In this document: positions 1 through 8,010 of the stretch, piece by piece
Numbering within the stretch: position 1 is the first letter of the stretch
How the letters are laid out: each line of letters opens with the position of its first letter
Assembly (NCBI GenBank): GCA_002729215.1
Contig: PBTV01000015.1
Coordinates: 6,378-40,015, forward strand
From: Rubrivirga sp.
GTDB lineage: Bacteria; Actinomycetota; Actinomycetes; S36-B12
DNA: 33,638 bases
Direction of reading: 5' to 3'
Position numbers and translations under genes: made by a program
Notes under the pieces: generated by a model
Database searches by the model: none
What the model saw: only the letters and a program-made list of their open reading frames with translations
What the model was told of the DNA's origin: nothing

Positions 1-133
1 CGACATCTGTGTCGGGGGCTGGATCGTTGGGGATCTTGAGCTCCAGGACGAGCAACGTGAGCACAATGGCGAAAAGACCATCGGTCAGAGCACCAAGGCG
101 CTCGGATCTGTAGAAGGTGCGCTGTTTGCTCAT
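1..133 (-). CDS. TMEM175 (DUF1211) family channel protein, N-terminal part only
   Basis: The gene runs off the left edge; only the first 44 codons are present, starting at ATG 133. The visible protein begins with a short basic segment, then a hydrophobic helix. The helix holds the stretch RLGALTDGLFAIVLTLLVLE, which resembles the family signature R-x3-(F/L)-(S/T)DG-x3-AI-x2-TLL. Family knowledge: bacterial TMEM175 proteins are potassium-permeable channels in the inner membrane in which the first helix lines the pore. The gene is divergent from the YceI-like gene at 177. The rest of the protein cannot be seen, so the call rests on the first helix alone. Confidence 0.72.
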   Translation of the reverse strand, partial: MSKQRTFYRSERLGALTDGLFAIVLTLLVLELKIPNDPAPDTDV

Positions 134-176
134 CAGGACATTTAACCGCCGGTAATGAGGGGCTGCGGGGACATCC

Positions 177-689
177 GTGTCGATTTGGCACAGTGGTCCC
201 GTGGAGCAATCCTGGAGCATCCGACAAATCGATGGCGCCGACGTCCGGCTGCGCAGCTCTCAATCATCTGGCCGCGTGGAGATTGATGTGAGCGCTCCGG
301 TTCGAGCGGGAGACCTGTGGATCCAAGAGACCGACGTTCGGATGAACCTGACGATCGCTCTCGACCGGATAAAGACAGGCAACTTCCTTACCGACGGTGC
401 AGTCCGGGCTTTCATTTCCGGCTACCGAGCACACGATCTTGTCTACGCGGGAGCGGGTAGCACCGCGGGTGAGGCCGCGGAGATCTCGGGACGGGCAAGC
501 GCCGGGACCATCGATACCCAGATAGTGCTTGCCGTGTCGCCGGTGGGAACCGACTGGCAATCGATGAATGAGATAGAGATCATCGGCACTGTCGAGTTCG
601 GGCGCGTGCACATCCCGCTGCCCGGGGTCGGAACGGTCGATGATCTTGTGGTCGACATTGATGCGCGCCTTGCGGTTTTGCCGGCCTAG
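177..689 (+). CDS. YceI-like protein (probable lipid/isoprenoid-binding fold)
   Basis: Protein of 170 aa starting at GTG 177, with no signal peptide visible and only a weak G-rich stretch upstream. The N-terminus (WHSGPVEQSWSIRQ), the central block around residues 55-85 (alternating beta-strand pattern with a SLx-TGN-like LDRIKTGN) and the closing strand (VDDLVVDIDARLAVLPA) resemble the YceI beta-barrel, which binds long isoprenoid lipids. The match is by pattern only and no catalytic residues are expected. It is convergent with the XPB helicase gene and separated from it by a 16-bp palindrome. An alternative is an uncharacterised actinobacterial protein of similar fold. Confidence 0.5.
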   Translation: MSIWHSGPVEQSWSIRQIDGADVRLRSSQSSGRVEIDVSAPVRAGDLWIQETDVRMNLTIALDRIKTGNFLTDGAVRAFISGYRAHDLVYAGAGSTAGEAAEISGRASAGTIDTQIVLAVSPVGTDWQSMNEIEIIGTVEFGRVHIPLPGVGTVDDLVVDIDARLAVLPA

Positions 690-696
690 GACTCAG

Positions 697-712
697 CCAA
701 GGCGCGCCTTGG
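697..712. terminator. 16-bp perfect palindrome between convergent genes
   Basis: CCAAGGCGCGCCTTGG fills most of the 24-nt gap between the convergent stops of the YceI-like gene and the XPB helicase gene. It could form a hairpin in either transcript and act as a bidirectional terminator. There is no T-tract, so function is inferred from position only. Confidence 0.45.
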
Positions 713-713
713 G

Positions 714-2372
714 TTAGACCCCGTCCCAGCGCCCTGCGTGCACGTCATCCGCGTCCACGATGCGATAGCCGTAGCCCTGCTCCGCGAGGAAGCGTTGCCG
801 GTGCTGGGCGAAATCGGCGTCGACAGTGTCGCGCGTCACGATGGAGTAGAAATGCGCCGTCCGGCCGTCCGCCTTGGGTCGCAGAACCCGACCGAGTCGC
901 TGAGCTTCTTCCTGCCGTGACCCGAAGGTCCCGGAGATCTGAATCGCGACTGCGGCTTCGGGTAGGTCGATGGAGAAGTTCGCAACCTTGCTGACGACGA
1001 GAACGTTTATCTCGCCGTCGCGAAACGATTGAAAGAGTCGTTCGCGCCCCTTGACCGAGGTGTCCCCGGTGATCACGGGTGCATCGAGATGAGCGCTCAC
1101 CTCCGCCAGTTGATCGAGGTACTGACCAATGACAAGCACCTGCTCACCGGAGTGGTGGGCGATGATCTCATCGATCAGACGATTCTTCTCGGGTGTGCAG
1201 GCGGCAAGTCGATACTTGTCTTCCGGCTCCGCCATCGCGTAGACCATTCGATCCGGCTCAGGCATGTCAACGCGGACTTCGACGCAATCGGCGGGAGCGA
1301 TGTAGCCCTGGGATTCAATCTCACGCCACGGTGCGTCGTAGCGCTTCGGGCCGATGAGGGAGAAAACATCCGACTCACGGCCGTCCTCACGAACGAGCGT
1401 GGCGGTGAGGCCCAGACGACGTCGACTCTGAATGTCGGCAGTGAATCTAAAAATGGGAGCGGGCAGCAGGTGGACCTCGTCGTAGATGATCAGACCCCAG
1501 TCGCGGGTGTCGAAGACCTCGAGGTGCGGGTAGATCCCTTTCCGCTTGGCAGTCAGTACTTGATATGTCGCGATCGTCACGGGGCGGATTTCCTTCTTGG
1601 ATCCGGAGTACTCACCTATCTCGTCCACCGTGAGCTCGGTACGACGAAGGAGTTCGTCTCGCCACTGACGGGCTGCGACGGTGTTCGTCACCAGAATGAG
1701 GGTCGTTGCTTGGGCCAGAGACATGGCGAGGGCACCCACGATGGTCTTGCCGGCCCCGCAGGGCAGCACCACCACTCCTGATCCGCCGTACCAGAATCCG
1801 TCGGCTGCCTCGACCTGATAGTCGCGTGGTTGCCATTCGGCCGTGTCCAGTGCGATGGCATGGCGCTCGCCGTCGACGTATCCTGCGGCGTCTTCGGCTG
1901 GCCACCCGAGTTTGACGAGGGCTTGTTTCAAGTGGCCTCGTTCGCTGGGGTGCACCATGACTGTCGTTTCATCGAGCCGCGTGCCGAGCAGCGGTGCGAT
2001 CTTCTTGCTGCGGAGAACTTCCTCGAGAACGGCAACATCGATGGCTTGGAGGACGAGTCCGTGGGCAGGATCGTTGGCCAACTGCAGGCGGCCGTAGCGT
2101 GCCATCGTTTCAGCCACGTCGACCAGGAGCGCGTGGGGAACCGGATAGCGCGAGTAACGAATGAGTGTGTCGATGACCTGCTCGGCGTCTTGACCGGCTG
2201 CTCGCGCGTTCCACAATCCGAGCGGAGTCAGCCGGTAGGTGTGGATGTGCTCCGGGGCCCGTTCGAGTTCAGCGAAGGGTGCTATCGCCTTGCGGCAATC
2301 GACGGCGTCGCTGTGCTCGACTTCCAGGAGAAGTGTCTTGTCGCTTTGGACGATCAGTGGTCCGTTGGTCAC
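714..2372 (-). CDS. XPB/ERCC3-type DNA repair helicase
   Basis: ATP-dependent 3'-5' superfamily 2 helicase of 552 aa, counting from GTG 2372. That start is chosen because it overlaps the stop of the upstream M20 gene by 4 nt (GTGA). Domains in order: an N-terminal region (about 1-170), a Q-motif-like QPRDYQ at 181-186, Walker A PCGAGKT at 204-210, the DEVH box at 298-301, TAT at 323-325 followed directly by the XPB-type RED motif at 328-330, and motif VI QRLGR at 491-495. Order and length fit bacterial XPB proteins such as M. tuberculosis Rv0861c, which unwind DNA in repair. It is the last gene of a two-gene reverse-strand unit with the peptidase. Its usual partner, the Rv0862c-like gene, lies about 3 kb away at 5464-7233. 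Confidence 0.93.
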   Translation of the reverse strand: MTNGPLIVQSDKTLLLEVEHSDAVDCRKAIAPFAELERAPEHIHTYRLTPLGLWNARAAGQDAEQVIDTLIRYSRYPVPHALLVDVAETMARYGRLQLANDPAHGLVLQAIDVAVLEEVLRSKKIAPLLGTRLDETTVMVHPSERGHLKQALVKLGWPAEDAAGYVDGERHAIALDTAEWQPRDYQVEAADGFWYGGSGVVVLPCGAGKTIVGALAMSLAQATTLILVTNTVAARQWRDELLRRTELTVDEIGEYSGSKKEIRPVTIATYQVLTAKRKGIYPHLEVFDTRDWGLIIYDEVHLLPAPIFRFTADIQSRRRLGLTATLVREDGRESDVFSLIGPKRYDAPWREIESQGYIAPADCVEVRVDMPEPDRMVYAMAEPEDKYRLAACTPEKNRLIDEIIAHHSGEQVLVIGQYLDQLAEVSAHLDAPVITGDTSVKGRERLFQSFRDGEINVLVVSKVANFSIDLPEAAVAIQISGTFGSRQEEAQRLGRVLRPKADGRTAHFYSIVTRDTVDADFAQHRQRFLAEQGYGYRIVDADDVHAGRWDGV

Positions 2373-3475
2373 GCGGCACCCCCGATGGCGGAGAGCAGCC
2401 CCGCGAGCAGGCGGGCACGTTTGTCCATGCCGGACACGGACGCCCATTCGTGGTCGGCGTGCGCACCGTCACCGACGGCGCCGAGCCCGTCGAGCGTCGG
2501 TACGCCGGCAGCGGCCGTCAAGTTTCCATCACTGGCTCCACCGACCGGCCGAGATGACAGTTCCGGCAGCCCCATGTCGTAAGCCACGCGCTGAGCGCGG
2601 GCGAACAGGTCGGCGGACAACGCAGACTCAAGAGCGGATCGGTCGATGCCTCCACTGATGGACCATCTGGCCTCGGGGTGTCGCAGTTCCCAGGAACGAA
2701 CGCTCGCATCGACTCGCTCTTGCTCAGCGCGAGTCCAGGCTCGAACATCGACGGTTAACGCAGCCTCCGCGGGAACGGTGTTGGAGGTGGTGCCCGATGT
2801 CATCACGGTGGGGGTCACCGATGTGCCAAGGGAGCGGTCCGCCCAGGCGACCGCTTCGGTGATGAAGTGCGCGGCTTCGACGGATGCATTTATCCCACGC
2901 TCGGGGTCCAGTCCTGCGTGCGCTGCTCGGCCGGTGAAGGTCAGGTGATACCAGGACGTGCCTTTGCGTTCGGTCTTGAGCGCCCCGTCGGCCGATGGTT
3001 CGAGAACGAAAACGGCCTTAGCGTTGGTAATGGCCTCGGCGATCAGGTCGCGAGAGGCCATGGACCCTGTTTCCTCATCGGTTGTCAGCAGCATTCCGCA
3101 GGAACCCTCCGGGTGAGCGGACACCATGGACAACGCGGCCCAACCCTGGACAACCCCCGCCTTCATATCGAAAACCCCCGGCCCCGTCATTCGATCCCCG
3201 TCCACCTCGAACGGGATGCGCTCCAGGGTTCCCACCGGCCACACCGTGTCCAGATGCCCGAGAAGAAGTACCTGAGGGCTCGACGGTCCCCAGCGCCAGA
3301 CGGGTCGGCCACCGTGCCTTTCGATACGTCCTGGCTCGGACAACCACGCGCGCGACAGCTCATTGGCGGCCTTGACCACCTCCGCACAGGCGGTGAGATC
3401 GTCGGTGGGGGATTCGACGGTCACCAGTTGGCGGGTCGCGTCGACGAGATCGTCGACGCGTAGGTGACCGTCCAT
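2369..3475 (-). CDS. M20-family metallopeptidase, candidate N-acyl(succinyl)-L-amino acid hydrolase
   Basis: Cytosolic zinc-dependent hydrolase of 368 aa. Metal and catalytic residues of the M20 family are visible: HLDT (His74, Asp76), the bridging Asp at GVFDMK (Asp103), the DEE triad (133-135, with the general-base Glu), a Glu in VLEP (159) and a late His in GDGAHADHE. The dimerisation domain sits between about 170 and 280 with GRAAHAG at its start. The family includes carboxypeptidase G2, ArgE/DapE and N-acylamino acid hydrolases. With a GNAT enzyme and an NSAR-like racemase next door, removal of succinate from N-succinyl-L-amino acids is the best inferred role. It diverges from the GNAT gene with only 35 nt between the starts and overlaps the XPB gene by 4 nt. 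Plain glutamate carboxypeptidase-like activity remains possible. Confidence 0.85.
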   Translation of the reverse strand: MDGHLRVDDLVDATRQLVTVESPTDDLTACAEVVKAANELSRAWLSEPGRIERHGGRPVWRWGPSSPQVLLLGHLDTVWPVGTLERIPFEVDGDRMTGPGVFDMKAGVVQGWAALSMVSAHPEGSCGMLLTTDEETGSMASRDLIAEAITNAKAVFVLEPSADGALKTERKGTSWYHLTFTGRAAHAGLDPERGINASVEAAHFITEAVAWADRSLGTSVTPTVMTSGTTSNTVPAEAALTVDVRAWTRAEQERVDASVRSWELRHPEARWSISGGIDRSALESALSADLFARAQRVAYDMGLPELSSRPVGGASDGNLTAAAGVPTLDGLGAVGDGAHADHEWASVSGMDKRARLLAGLLSAIGGAA

Positions 3476-3498
3476 CGAGTGAGCCTCGTTCCTCTCGC

Positions 3499-3504
3499 TA
3501 CCGT
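3499..3504 (+). promoter_or_regulatory. -10 element for the GNAT gene, leaderless layout
   Basis: TACCGT is followed by 6 nt and then the GTG start at 3511, so transcription would begin at the start codon. It lies inside the 35-nt gap shared with the divergent M20 gene. Confidence 0.55.
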
Positions 3505-3510
3505 GCTGCC

Positions 3511-4350
3511 GTGAGCGTTGTCGATGATGCCTGGCGGGCTGCCGCGCGAGCCGAAGAGGCTGCGGGGATATCCATCCGGACCTTGGACGACCCTAATGAC
3601 CAAGGCATCGCCGTGCGAATCTTCGATGAGGTCTGGCCTCCGGAATCCGGGGCAACCCACGTGAAGTCGAATCTTCTGCGAGCTCTGGTCCACTCCGGAG
3701 GCTACGTCGCCGCTGCGTTCGACGACTCCCAACCGGTGGGTGCAGCACTCGCCGTCGTCGGGCGGCACCGCGTATCGGGACACGAATCCGAGGGCGGATC
3801 ACCGGAAGATGCGTCTTCGTGGCACGCACATCTGCACTCGCACATGGCCGGCGTCGTGGATGCGTATCGAAATCGACACGTGGGCACGGCGATTAAGTTG
3901 CACCAGCGAGCGTGGGCGCTTTCCTGCGGGATAGACACCGTGGTGTGGAGCTTCGATCCTCTCGTGCGTCGCAATGCGCGACTAAACGTGCAGAAACTCG
4001 GCACCCACGTGCGGGACTACATGCCCAACTTCTACGGCAATATGGACGACGCCATTAACACCGGGGATCCATCAGACCGTGTCTTCGCGTGGTGGGTTCT
4101 CGATGGTGCGTCTGCGATCAGTGCGGCCCGTGCACCCATCGCCGATGTCGACTCGGCGGACTTCGATGATGCCCGCGTCATTGCCATCCCGGACGACATC
4201 GTGAGCCTGCGCACGACCGATCCGGACCAGGCGCTTGAGTGGCGGATGAGAGTCCGTGAGCAGTTTCTTGATGCGTTGGAGCACGACTTTTCGGTGGTTG
4301 GGCTTGATCCGCACGGGTCGTATGTCCTTGCGAAAGGCTCGGCCTCATGA
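3511..4350 (+). CDS. COG3375-like GNAT acyltransferase, candidate D-amino acid N-succinyltransferase
   Basis: Protein of 279 aa beginning at GTG 3511. It resembles the large GNAT-superfamily group COG3375: an N-terminal beta/alpha portion with SGGYVAAAFDDSQPVGAALAV (about 62-85), a CoA-binding-type segment around DAYRNRHVGTAIKLHQRAWA (about 117-137), and the typical WSFDPLVRRNARLNVQKLG stretch (about 146-165). It overlaps the following racemase gene by 4 nt (ATGA), implying coupled translation. Family knowledge: in Geobacillus kaustophilus a GNAT enzyme beside an N-succinylamino acid racemase and an M20 hydrolase was shown to succinylate D-amino acids using succinyl-CoA. The same role is inferred here from the identical neighbourhood; the substrate cannot be read from the sequence. 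Confidence 0.8.
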   Translation: MSVVDDAWRAAARAEEAAGISIRTLDDPNDQGIAVRIFDEVWPPESGATHVKSNLLRALVHSGGYVAAAFDDSQPVGAALAVVGRHRVSGHESEGGSPEDASSWHAHLHSHMAGVVDAYRNRHVGTAIKLHQRAWALSCGIDTVVWSFDPLVRRNARLNVQKLGTHVRDYMPNFYGNMDDAINTGDPSDRVFAWWVLDGASAISAARAPIADVDSADFDDARVIAIPDDIVSLRTTDPDQALEWRMRVREQFLDALEHDFSVVGLDPHGSYVLAKGSAS

Positions 4351-5459
4351 CTATCGACGCGTTACGCCTGCACTCGTTGCAGATGCCACTGGTGCGGCCT
4401 TTCCGCACGAGTTTCGGGACCCAATACGTGCGTGACGTGATGCTGGTTGAGGCCATCGACAGTGATGGCGCCCGGGGGTGGGGTGAGTGCGTCACCTTGG
4501 GTTGGCCGGGCTACAACGCCGAGTACACCGCCGGTGCGATTCAGGTGATCAAGGAGTACCTCGCGCCGATTGTTCTGGGCAACGACTGGACTCCCGATGG
4601 CGTTGATGCCGCCATGAAGGTGGTGCGCGGGCACCACATTGCCCGGGCATCCGTTGGTACCGCTGTGCTCGACGTGTGGTTACGTCGCGCTTCTACCTCA
4701 CTCGGTGATTACCTCGGAGCGACGCGTGCGGAAGTTGATTGTGGTGTGAGCGTGGGGATTCCGACATCGGAAAGCATTGAGGAACTCCTCGAAGAAGTGG
4801 GTATGTACGTGGATGCGGGATACCGGCGCATCAAGTTGAAGATCGAACCCGGGTGGGACATTGAGCCGGTTGCCGTGGTGCGTGAGCGTTGGCCGACGAT
4901 TCCGCTTCAGGTCGATGCCAACCAGGCCTATTCGCGGGAGCACGCCCACCACCTGGCCAGACTGGACGAATTTGATCTCTTGCTGATTGAGCAGCCGTTG
5001 GAAGAAGAGGATTGGTGGGGTCACGCGCTCATCGCTCGTGCATGCTCCACCCCGATCTGCCTGGACGAATCAATTCTGTCGACAGAGTCGGCCGAGTCGG
5101 CGATCGAGTTCGGCGCCGCGTCGAACATCAACATCAAGCCGGGCCGGGTGGCCGGGTTTCTGGAAGCCAAGAAGATTCATGATCTGTGCCTGAGTCGAAA
5201 AGTCCCCGTGTGGTGCGGAGGGATGTTGGAGACTGGCATAGGTCGCGCAGCGAATGTCGCTCTCGCGGCTCTGCCGGGGTTCACGTTGCCGGGAGACACG
5301 AGCGCATCGAACAGGTACTACGCCGAGGATGTCACCGAGCCCTTCGTGCTTCGCGATGGCCGACTCGCAGTACCGACCGGGCCGGGTATAGGTGTCGTAC
5401 CTATTCCGGAGAATCTCCGGTCGATGGCCGTTGCGGTGGAGGAATTGACGAGTTCCTGA
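4347..5459 (+). CDS. N-succinylamino acid racemase / o-succinylbenzoate synthase family (enolase superfamily)
   Basis: Cytosolic Mg-dependent enzyme of 370 aa, ATG at 4347 within the stop of the GNAT gene. The muconate-lactonising subgroup residues are all present: the KxK acid/base pair (Lys163, Lys165), metal ligands Asp190, Glu215 and Asp240, and the opposing base Lys264 in NIKPGRVAG, followed by the conserved WCGGMLETGIGR. These enzymes catalyse o-succinylbenzoate synthesis (menaquinone), racemisation of N-succinylamino acids, or both. No other menaquinone gene is present. A GNAT and an M20 hydrolase flank it, so N-succinylamino acid racemisation in a D-to-L conversion route is favoured over MenC. 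Sequence alone cannot separate the two activities. It ends 4 nt before the convergent helicase-associated gene. Confidence 0.85.
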   Translation: MTIDALRLHSLQMPLVRPFRTSFGTQYVRDVMLVEAIDSDGARGWGECVTLGWPGYNAEYTAGAIQVIKEYLAPIVLGNDWTPDGVDAAMKVVRGHHIARASVGTAVLDVWLRRASTSLGDYLGATRAEVDCGVSVGIPTSESIEELLEEVGMYVDAGYRRIKLKIEPGWDIEPVAVVRERWPTIPLQVDANQAYSREHAHHLARLDEFDLLLIEQPLEEEDWWGHALIARACSTPICLDESILSTESAESAIEFGAASNINIKPGRVAGFLEAKKIHDLCLSRKVPVWCGGMLETGIGRAANVALAALPGFTLPGDTSASNRYYAEDVTEPFVLRDGRLAVPTGPGIGVVPIPENLRSMAVAVEELTSS

Positions 5460-5463
5460 AGAT

Positions 5464-7233
5464 TCAGGCGCTGATCTGAATCGCCACGACGCCGGAGATT
5501 CGAGAGACGGCGAGGGTGCGCACCTGTTCGGCGTGGTGGTCGTAGGCCGTGAGAGATCCTCCACCGAGGCGAATGGGGTCGACCAGAAGAACGGCGGTGG
5601 ATCCATCTGACTCGGCGTGCGTCAGATGAACGGTCTCGTTGTGATCGATGGCGTACTTGACGCTGGCAACAACCGTCGAACTATCCATGCGTGGAACCTC
5701 GGAGATATCGATAGGTGCCTCGTCTACCCGCTCTCGGAGTTCCTCCGCTCGGAGCACCCGCAGGGTCTTGTCCACGGTTGCTGCCGTTGCCCGCGTGCGG
5801 GGCCGTCGCCTCGGTGCGGGTGGGCAAGGAGCAACGAAGTCCGAGCGGACACCAGGCAAGGACCGTGCCGCGTCGGTGATCGCGTAGATGACCGGCTGCG
5901 GGACATTCTTGGAACTGATGGTGCGGAGAAACTCGATCCAGGCTTGCGGATCGGCATCGACCGTTAGGGCGCGGCGCAGTGACGCGTTCGATATCCGCAG
6001 CACGCATCCGTGCCCGCGGGATTCGACATCCGCGAGGTCGCGCAGCGGTCTGCCCACGGCTGGAGTCAGCGGACCGGCCGCCACGATGGTGTGGTCCGCT
6101 TGGATGAGAACGGTGTCGACCTCGGCGGCGAGATGAGCAGTCACAGCCTTGGCAAGTGCTGCAGAGTCCGAGGCGGCGGCCAACCTACGCCCCGCGCTGC
6201 TGAGCCCCCCACCGTTCAAAATTCCGAGGACCTCTGCCTCTTGAGATAGCGTGCGCAGGACCGATGATCGTTTCGATCCACGGCGCCGAGGCCATCGGTA
6301 GTCGATGACTTCCAGCATCGCGTCGATCTCGCACCCACCCGAGGCCTCGTTGGCGACGGTCAGCAGATGGTGTCGCCAGGTGACGGTAAACGGATGCTCC
6401 TCGGTGACCAGCGGCTTGGTAGAGGTGACACCCTGTCTGTCCCGCCATGTCTGTGCGAGCACAGCCCAACGACGTCCGGGCGGAGTGCGACGCCAATCAT
6501 CGAAAGATTCAGTGGGCATCCATGCCACATCGGAGTCGGTCGCCCCGACGGCGAGCAGCCCGGCTGTGTGCGCGATGTCGACTGCGCATGAAACCGCGAA
6601 ACGATCGGCACCAAGGTGCGCAGCGAGAGTGTCGAGCGCGCGAGTGGACAGACCACCAGAACGAAGTACCGCACCCGGCTCCCGTCTCCATAGATCACCG
6701 ACTTCCTCGATGATTGAGATGGTTGAGCGCACGTGTGCCTCTGCTTGTTGATCAAGTGTGGCGTGTTCTTTCGCGCTGCTGGGCGGTGCTGAGCACGCCG
6801 GAGGCGGCCAGGACGGCGCGGGTGCCTGAGCGACCTGGTCTCGAACCGACGTAACAACGTGGGTGCGTTCCTGCGTCCCCCACAACAAGGCCGCTGTGTG
6901 CAGGGCATCGACCGCTTGATGAACAGATGTTGCGAAATCGGTGGCGTCTGCCGCGTCCACCCGGGCAACCACTTCGTCGACGAGCAGCGGAACAGATGTC
7001 GGTTGCTCGGCGGTGAGTTCGGTTGCCACCCGGAGAGTGAAGTGGTGAAGGACATCGACATCGTCCAGGTAACGTGCGATGGATGGACTCGTCGATGCAC
7101 GGGTCGTCAACGCTCGCATGTCGGAGGGAATGGGGTGCACGAGATCGGGGCGTGCGTTCAACAGTGCGGAGATTTGACCGTCACTGCGAGAGCGGAGGTC
7201 CTCGGCGAGTGTCCGAGGTTGGGGTGAACTCAT
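5464..7233 (-). CDS. Helicase-associated protein, Rv0862c-like
   Basis: Protein of 589 aa with a helical N-terminal half rich in Ala and Asp, a central block (about 250-450) containing VDTVLIQADHTIVAAGPL and LRRALTVDADPQAWIEFLRTISSK, and a C-terminal beta-rich segment (about 520-589) resembling WYL-type domains (VKYAIDHNETVHLTHAESDG). This layout fits the actinobacterial helicase-C-terminal-domain proteins encoded beside XPB in mycobacteria. No Walker A or DEAD box is visible, so it is not itself a helicase motor. A role assisting XPB in DNA repair is inferred from genomic association. It is shorter than the mycobacterial protein as I recall it (about 750 aa). It lies 4 nt downstream of the small membrane protein gene and probably shares its transcript. 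Confidence 0.75.
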   Translation of the reverse strand: MSSPQPRTLAEDLRSRSDGQISALLNARPDLVHPIPSDMRALTTRASTSPSIARYLDDVDVLHHFTLRVATELTAEQPTSVPLLVDEVVARVDAADATDFATSVHQAVDALHTAALLWGTQERTHVVTSVRDQVAQAPAPSWPPPACSAPPSSAKEHATLDQQAEAHVRSTISIIEEVGDLWRREPGAVLRSGGLSTRALDTLAAHLGADRFAVSCAVDIAHTAGLLAVGATDSDVAWMPTESFDDWRRTPPGRRWAVLAQTWRDRQGVTSTKPLVTEEHPFTVTWRHHLLTVANEASGGCEIDAMLEVIDYRWPRRRGSKRSSVLRTLSQEAEVLGILNGGGLSSAGRRLAAASDSAALAKAVTAHLAAEVDTVLIQADHTIVAAGPLTPAVGRPLRDLADVESRGHGCVLRISNASLRRALTVDADPQAWIEFLRTISSKNVPQPVIYAITDAARSLPGVRSDFVAPCPPAPRRRPRTRATAATVDKTLRVLRAEELRERVDEAPIDISEVPRMDSSTVVASVKYAIDHNETVHLTHAESDGSTAVLLVDPIRLGGGSLTAYDHHAEQVRTLAVSRISGVVAIQISA

Positions 7234-7237
7234 GGCG

Positions 7238-7462
7238 CTATCGACGCACTTCCCGTCGGGCTCTAGATGAGCGCAGAAGACCGGTGATCACTACCGCCAG
7301 GCCTACTCCTGTCAGCATCGACAAGAACCACCACACGCCGGACAAGCGAACCTCGGGAAGAAACAACGGAGTGACGGCCACCAAGGCGCATCCGAGGCCG
7401 ATGATGGTGATGACGAGTCCTGCGCGCAGGAGCCGATCACCGTGGGGGGAGTCGTTCTTCAC
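7238..7462 (-). CDS. Small two-helix membrane protein
   Basis: Taken from GTG 7462 it encodes 74 aa: a short charged N-terminus (KNDSPHGDRLLR), one hydrophobic helix (about 12-33), a short loop with FLPEVRLSG, a second helix (about 42-62) and a basic tail (RSSRARREVRR) that should stay in the cytoplasm. A GGCAGG-like purine stretch lies about 8 nt before this start; a longer form from ATG 7528 would add 22 unconvincing residues. It sits 4 nt upstream of the helicase-associated gene. I do not recognise the family. Confidence 0.6.
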   Translation of the reverse strand: MKNDSPHGDRLLRAGLVITIIGLGCALVAVTPLFLPEVRLSGVWWFLSMLTGVGLAVVITGLLRSSRARREVRR

Positions 7463-7557
7463 TCCACTAGCCTGCCATGCCCTGACAGTGAGGGGGTGTC
7501 CAAGGCCGTAGGATCGGGCGCCAAGCATCCACTGGATGATCGAGCGAGGAGCGACAG

Positions 7558-7938
7558 GTGCCGACAGGAATCGTGAAGTGGTACGACTCCGAGAAGGGGT
7601 TCGGCTTCATCACTGCCGATGATGGCGAAGACGTCTTCGTTCACGTGTCAACGTTGCCGGATGGGGTCCTTGCATTGCGCCCCGGAACGAAGGTGGATTT
7701 CGGGATCGTTGATGGGCGTCGGGGAAAGCAGGCGCTGTCGGTCACCATTTTGGACACCCCGTCCGTTGCTAAGGGCTCGCGGAAGCCAGCCGATGACATG
7801 GCCGTGATCATCGAAGACGTCATCAAGCTGCTCGACGGGATGTCCGGACAGTTGCGGCGAGGGCGGTATCCCTCCGATGACACGGCGCGCAAGGGTGCAG
7901 CTGTCTTGCGGGCCGTTGCAGACGACCTGGACGTATAG
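7558..7938 (+). CDS. Cold-shock domain protein with C-terminal extension (CspB type)
   Basis: Nucleic-acid-binding protein of 126 aa starting at GTG 7558, with AGGAG six nt upstream. Residues 1-65 form a complete cold-shock domain with RNP1 (KGFGFI) and RNP2 (VFVHVS). A further 60 residues (ADDMAVIIEDVIKLLDGMSG and on) form a helical, charged tail. This size matches M. tuberculosis CspB (Rv0871) rather than the usual 67-aa CspA. Such proteins act as RNA chaperones on single-stranded RNA or DNA. It is divergent from the small membrane protein and convergent with the lipoprotein gene. Confidence 0.9.
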   Translation: MPTGIVKWYDSEKGFGFITADDGEDVFVHVSTLPDGVLALRPGTKVDFGIVDGRRGKQALSVTILDTPSVAKGSRKPADDMAVIIEDVIKLLDGMSGQLRRGRYPSDDTARKGAAVLRAVADDLDV

Positions 7939-7970
7939 GGCACCTGTCGACGCTGCCAGCGACGAAGCTA

Positions 7971-7986
7971 GCGCCGCATGCGGCGC
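7971..7986. terminator. 16-bp perfect GC palindrome between convergent genes
   Basis: GCGCCGCATGCGGCGC lies in the 72-nt gap between the cold-shock gene and the convergent lipoprotein gene. It would form a strong hairpin with a CATG loop in both transcripts. No T-tract follows, so a bidirectional terminator role is inferred. Confidence 0.45.
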
Positions 7987-8010
7987 GAACACCGCTGTAA
8001 CGAACGTGAA

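Noticed and set aside
711-720. TTGGGTTAG-like half of an IdeR box near the XPB stop
   Set aside because: No second half with dyad symmetry, and it lies at the 3' end of genes rather than before a start.
1029-1781. Long forward frame opposite the XPB helicase gene
   Set aside because: It is antisense to a gene with complete helicase motifs and has no recognisable protein pattern.
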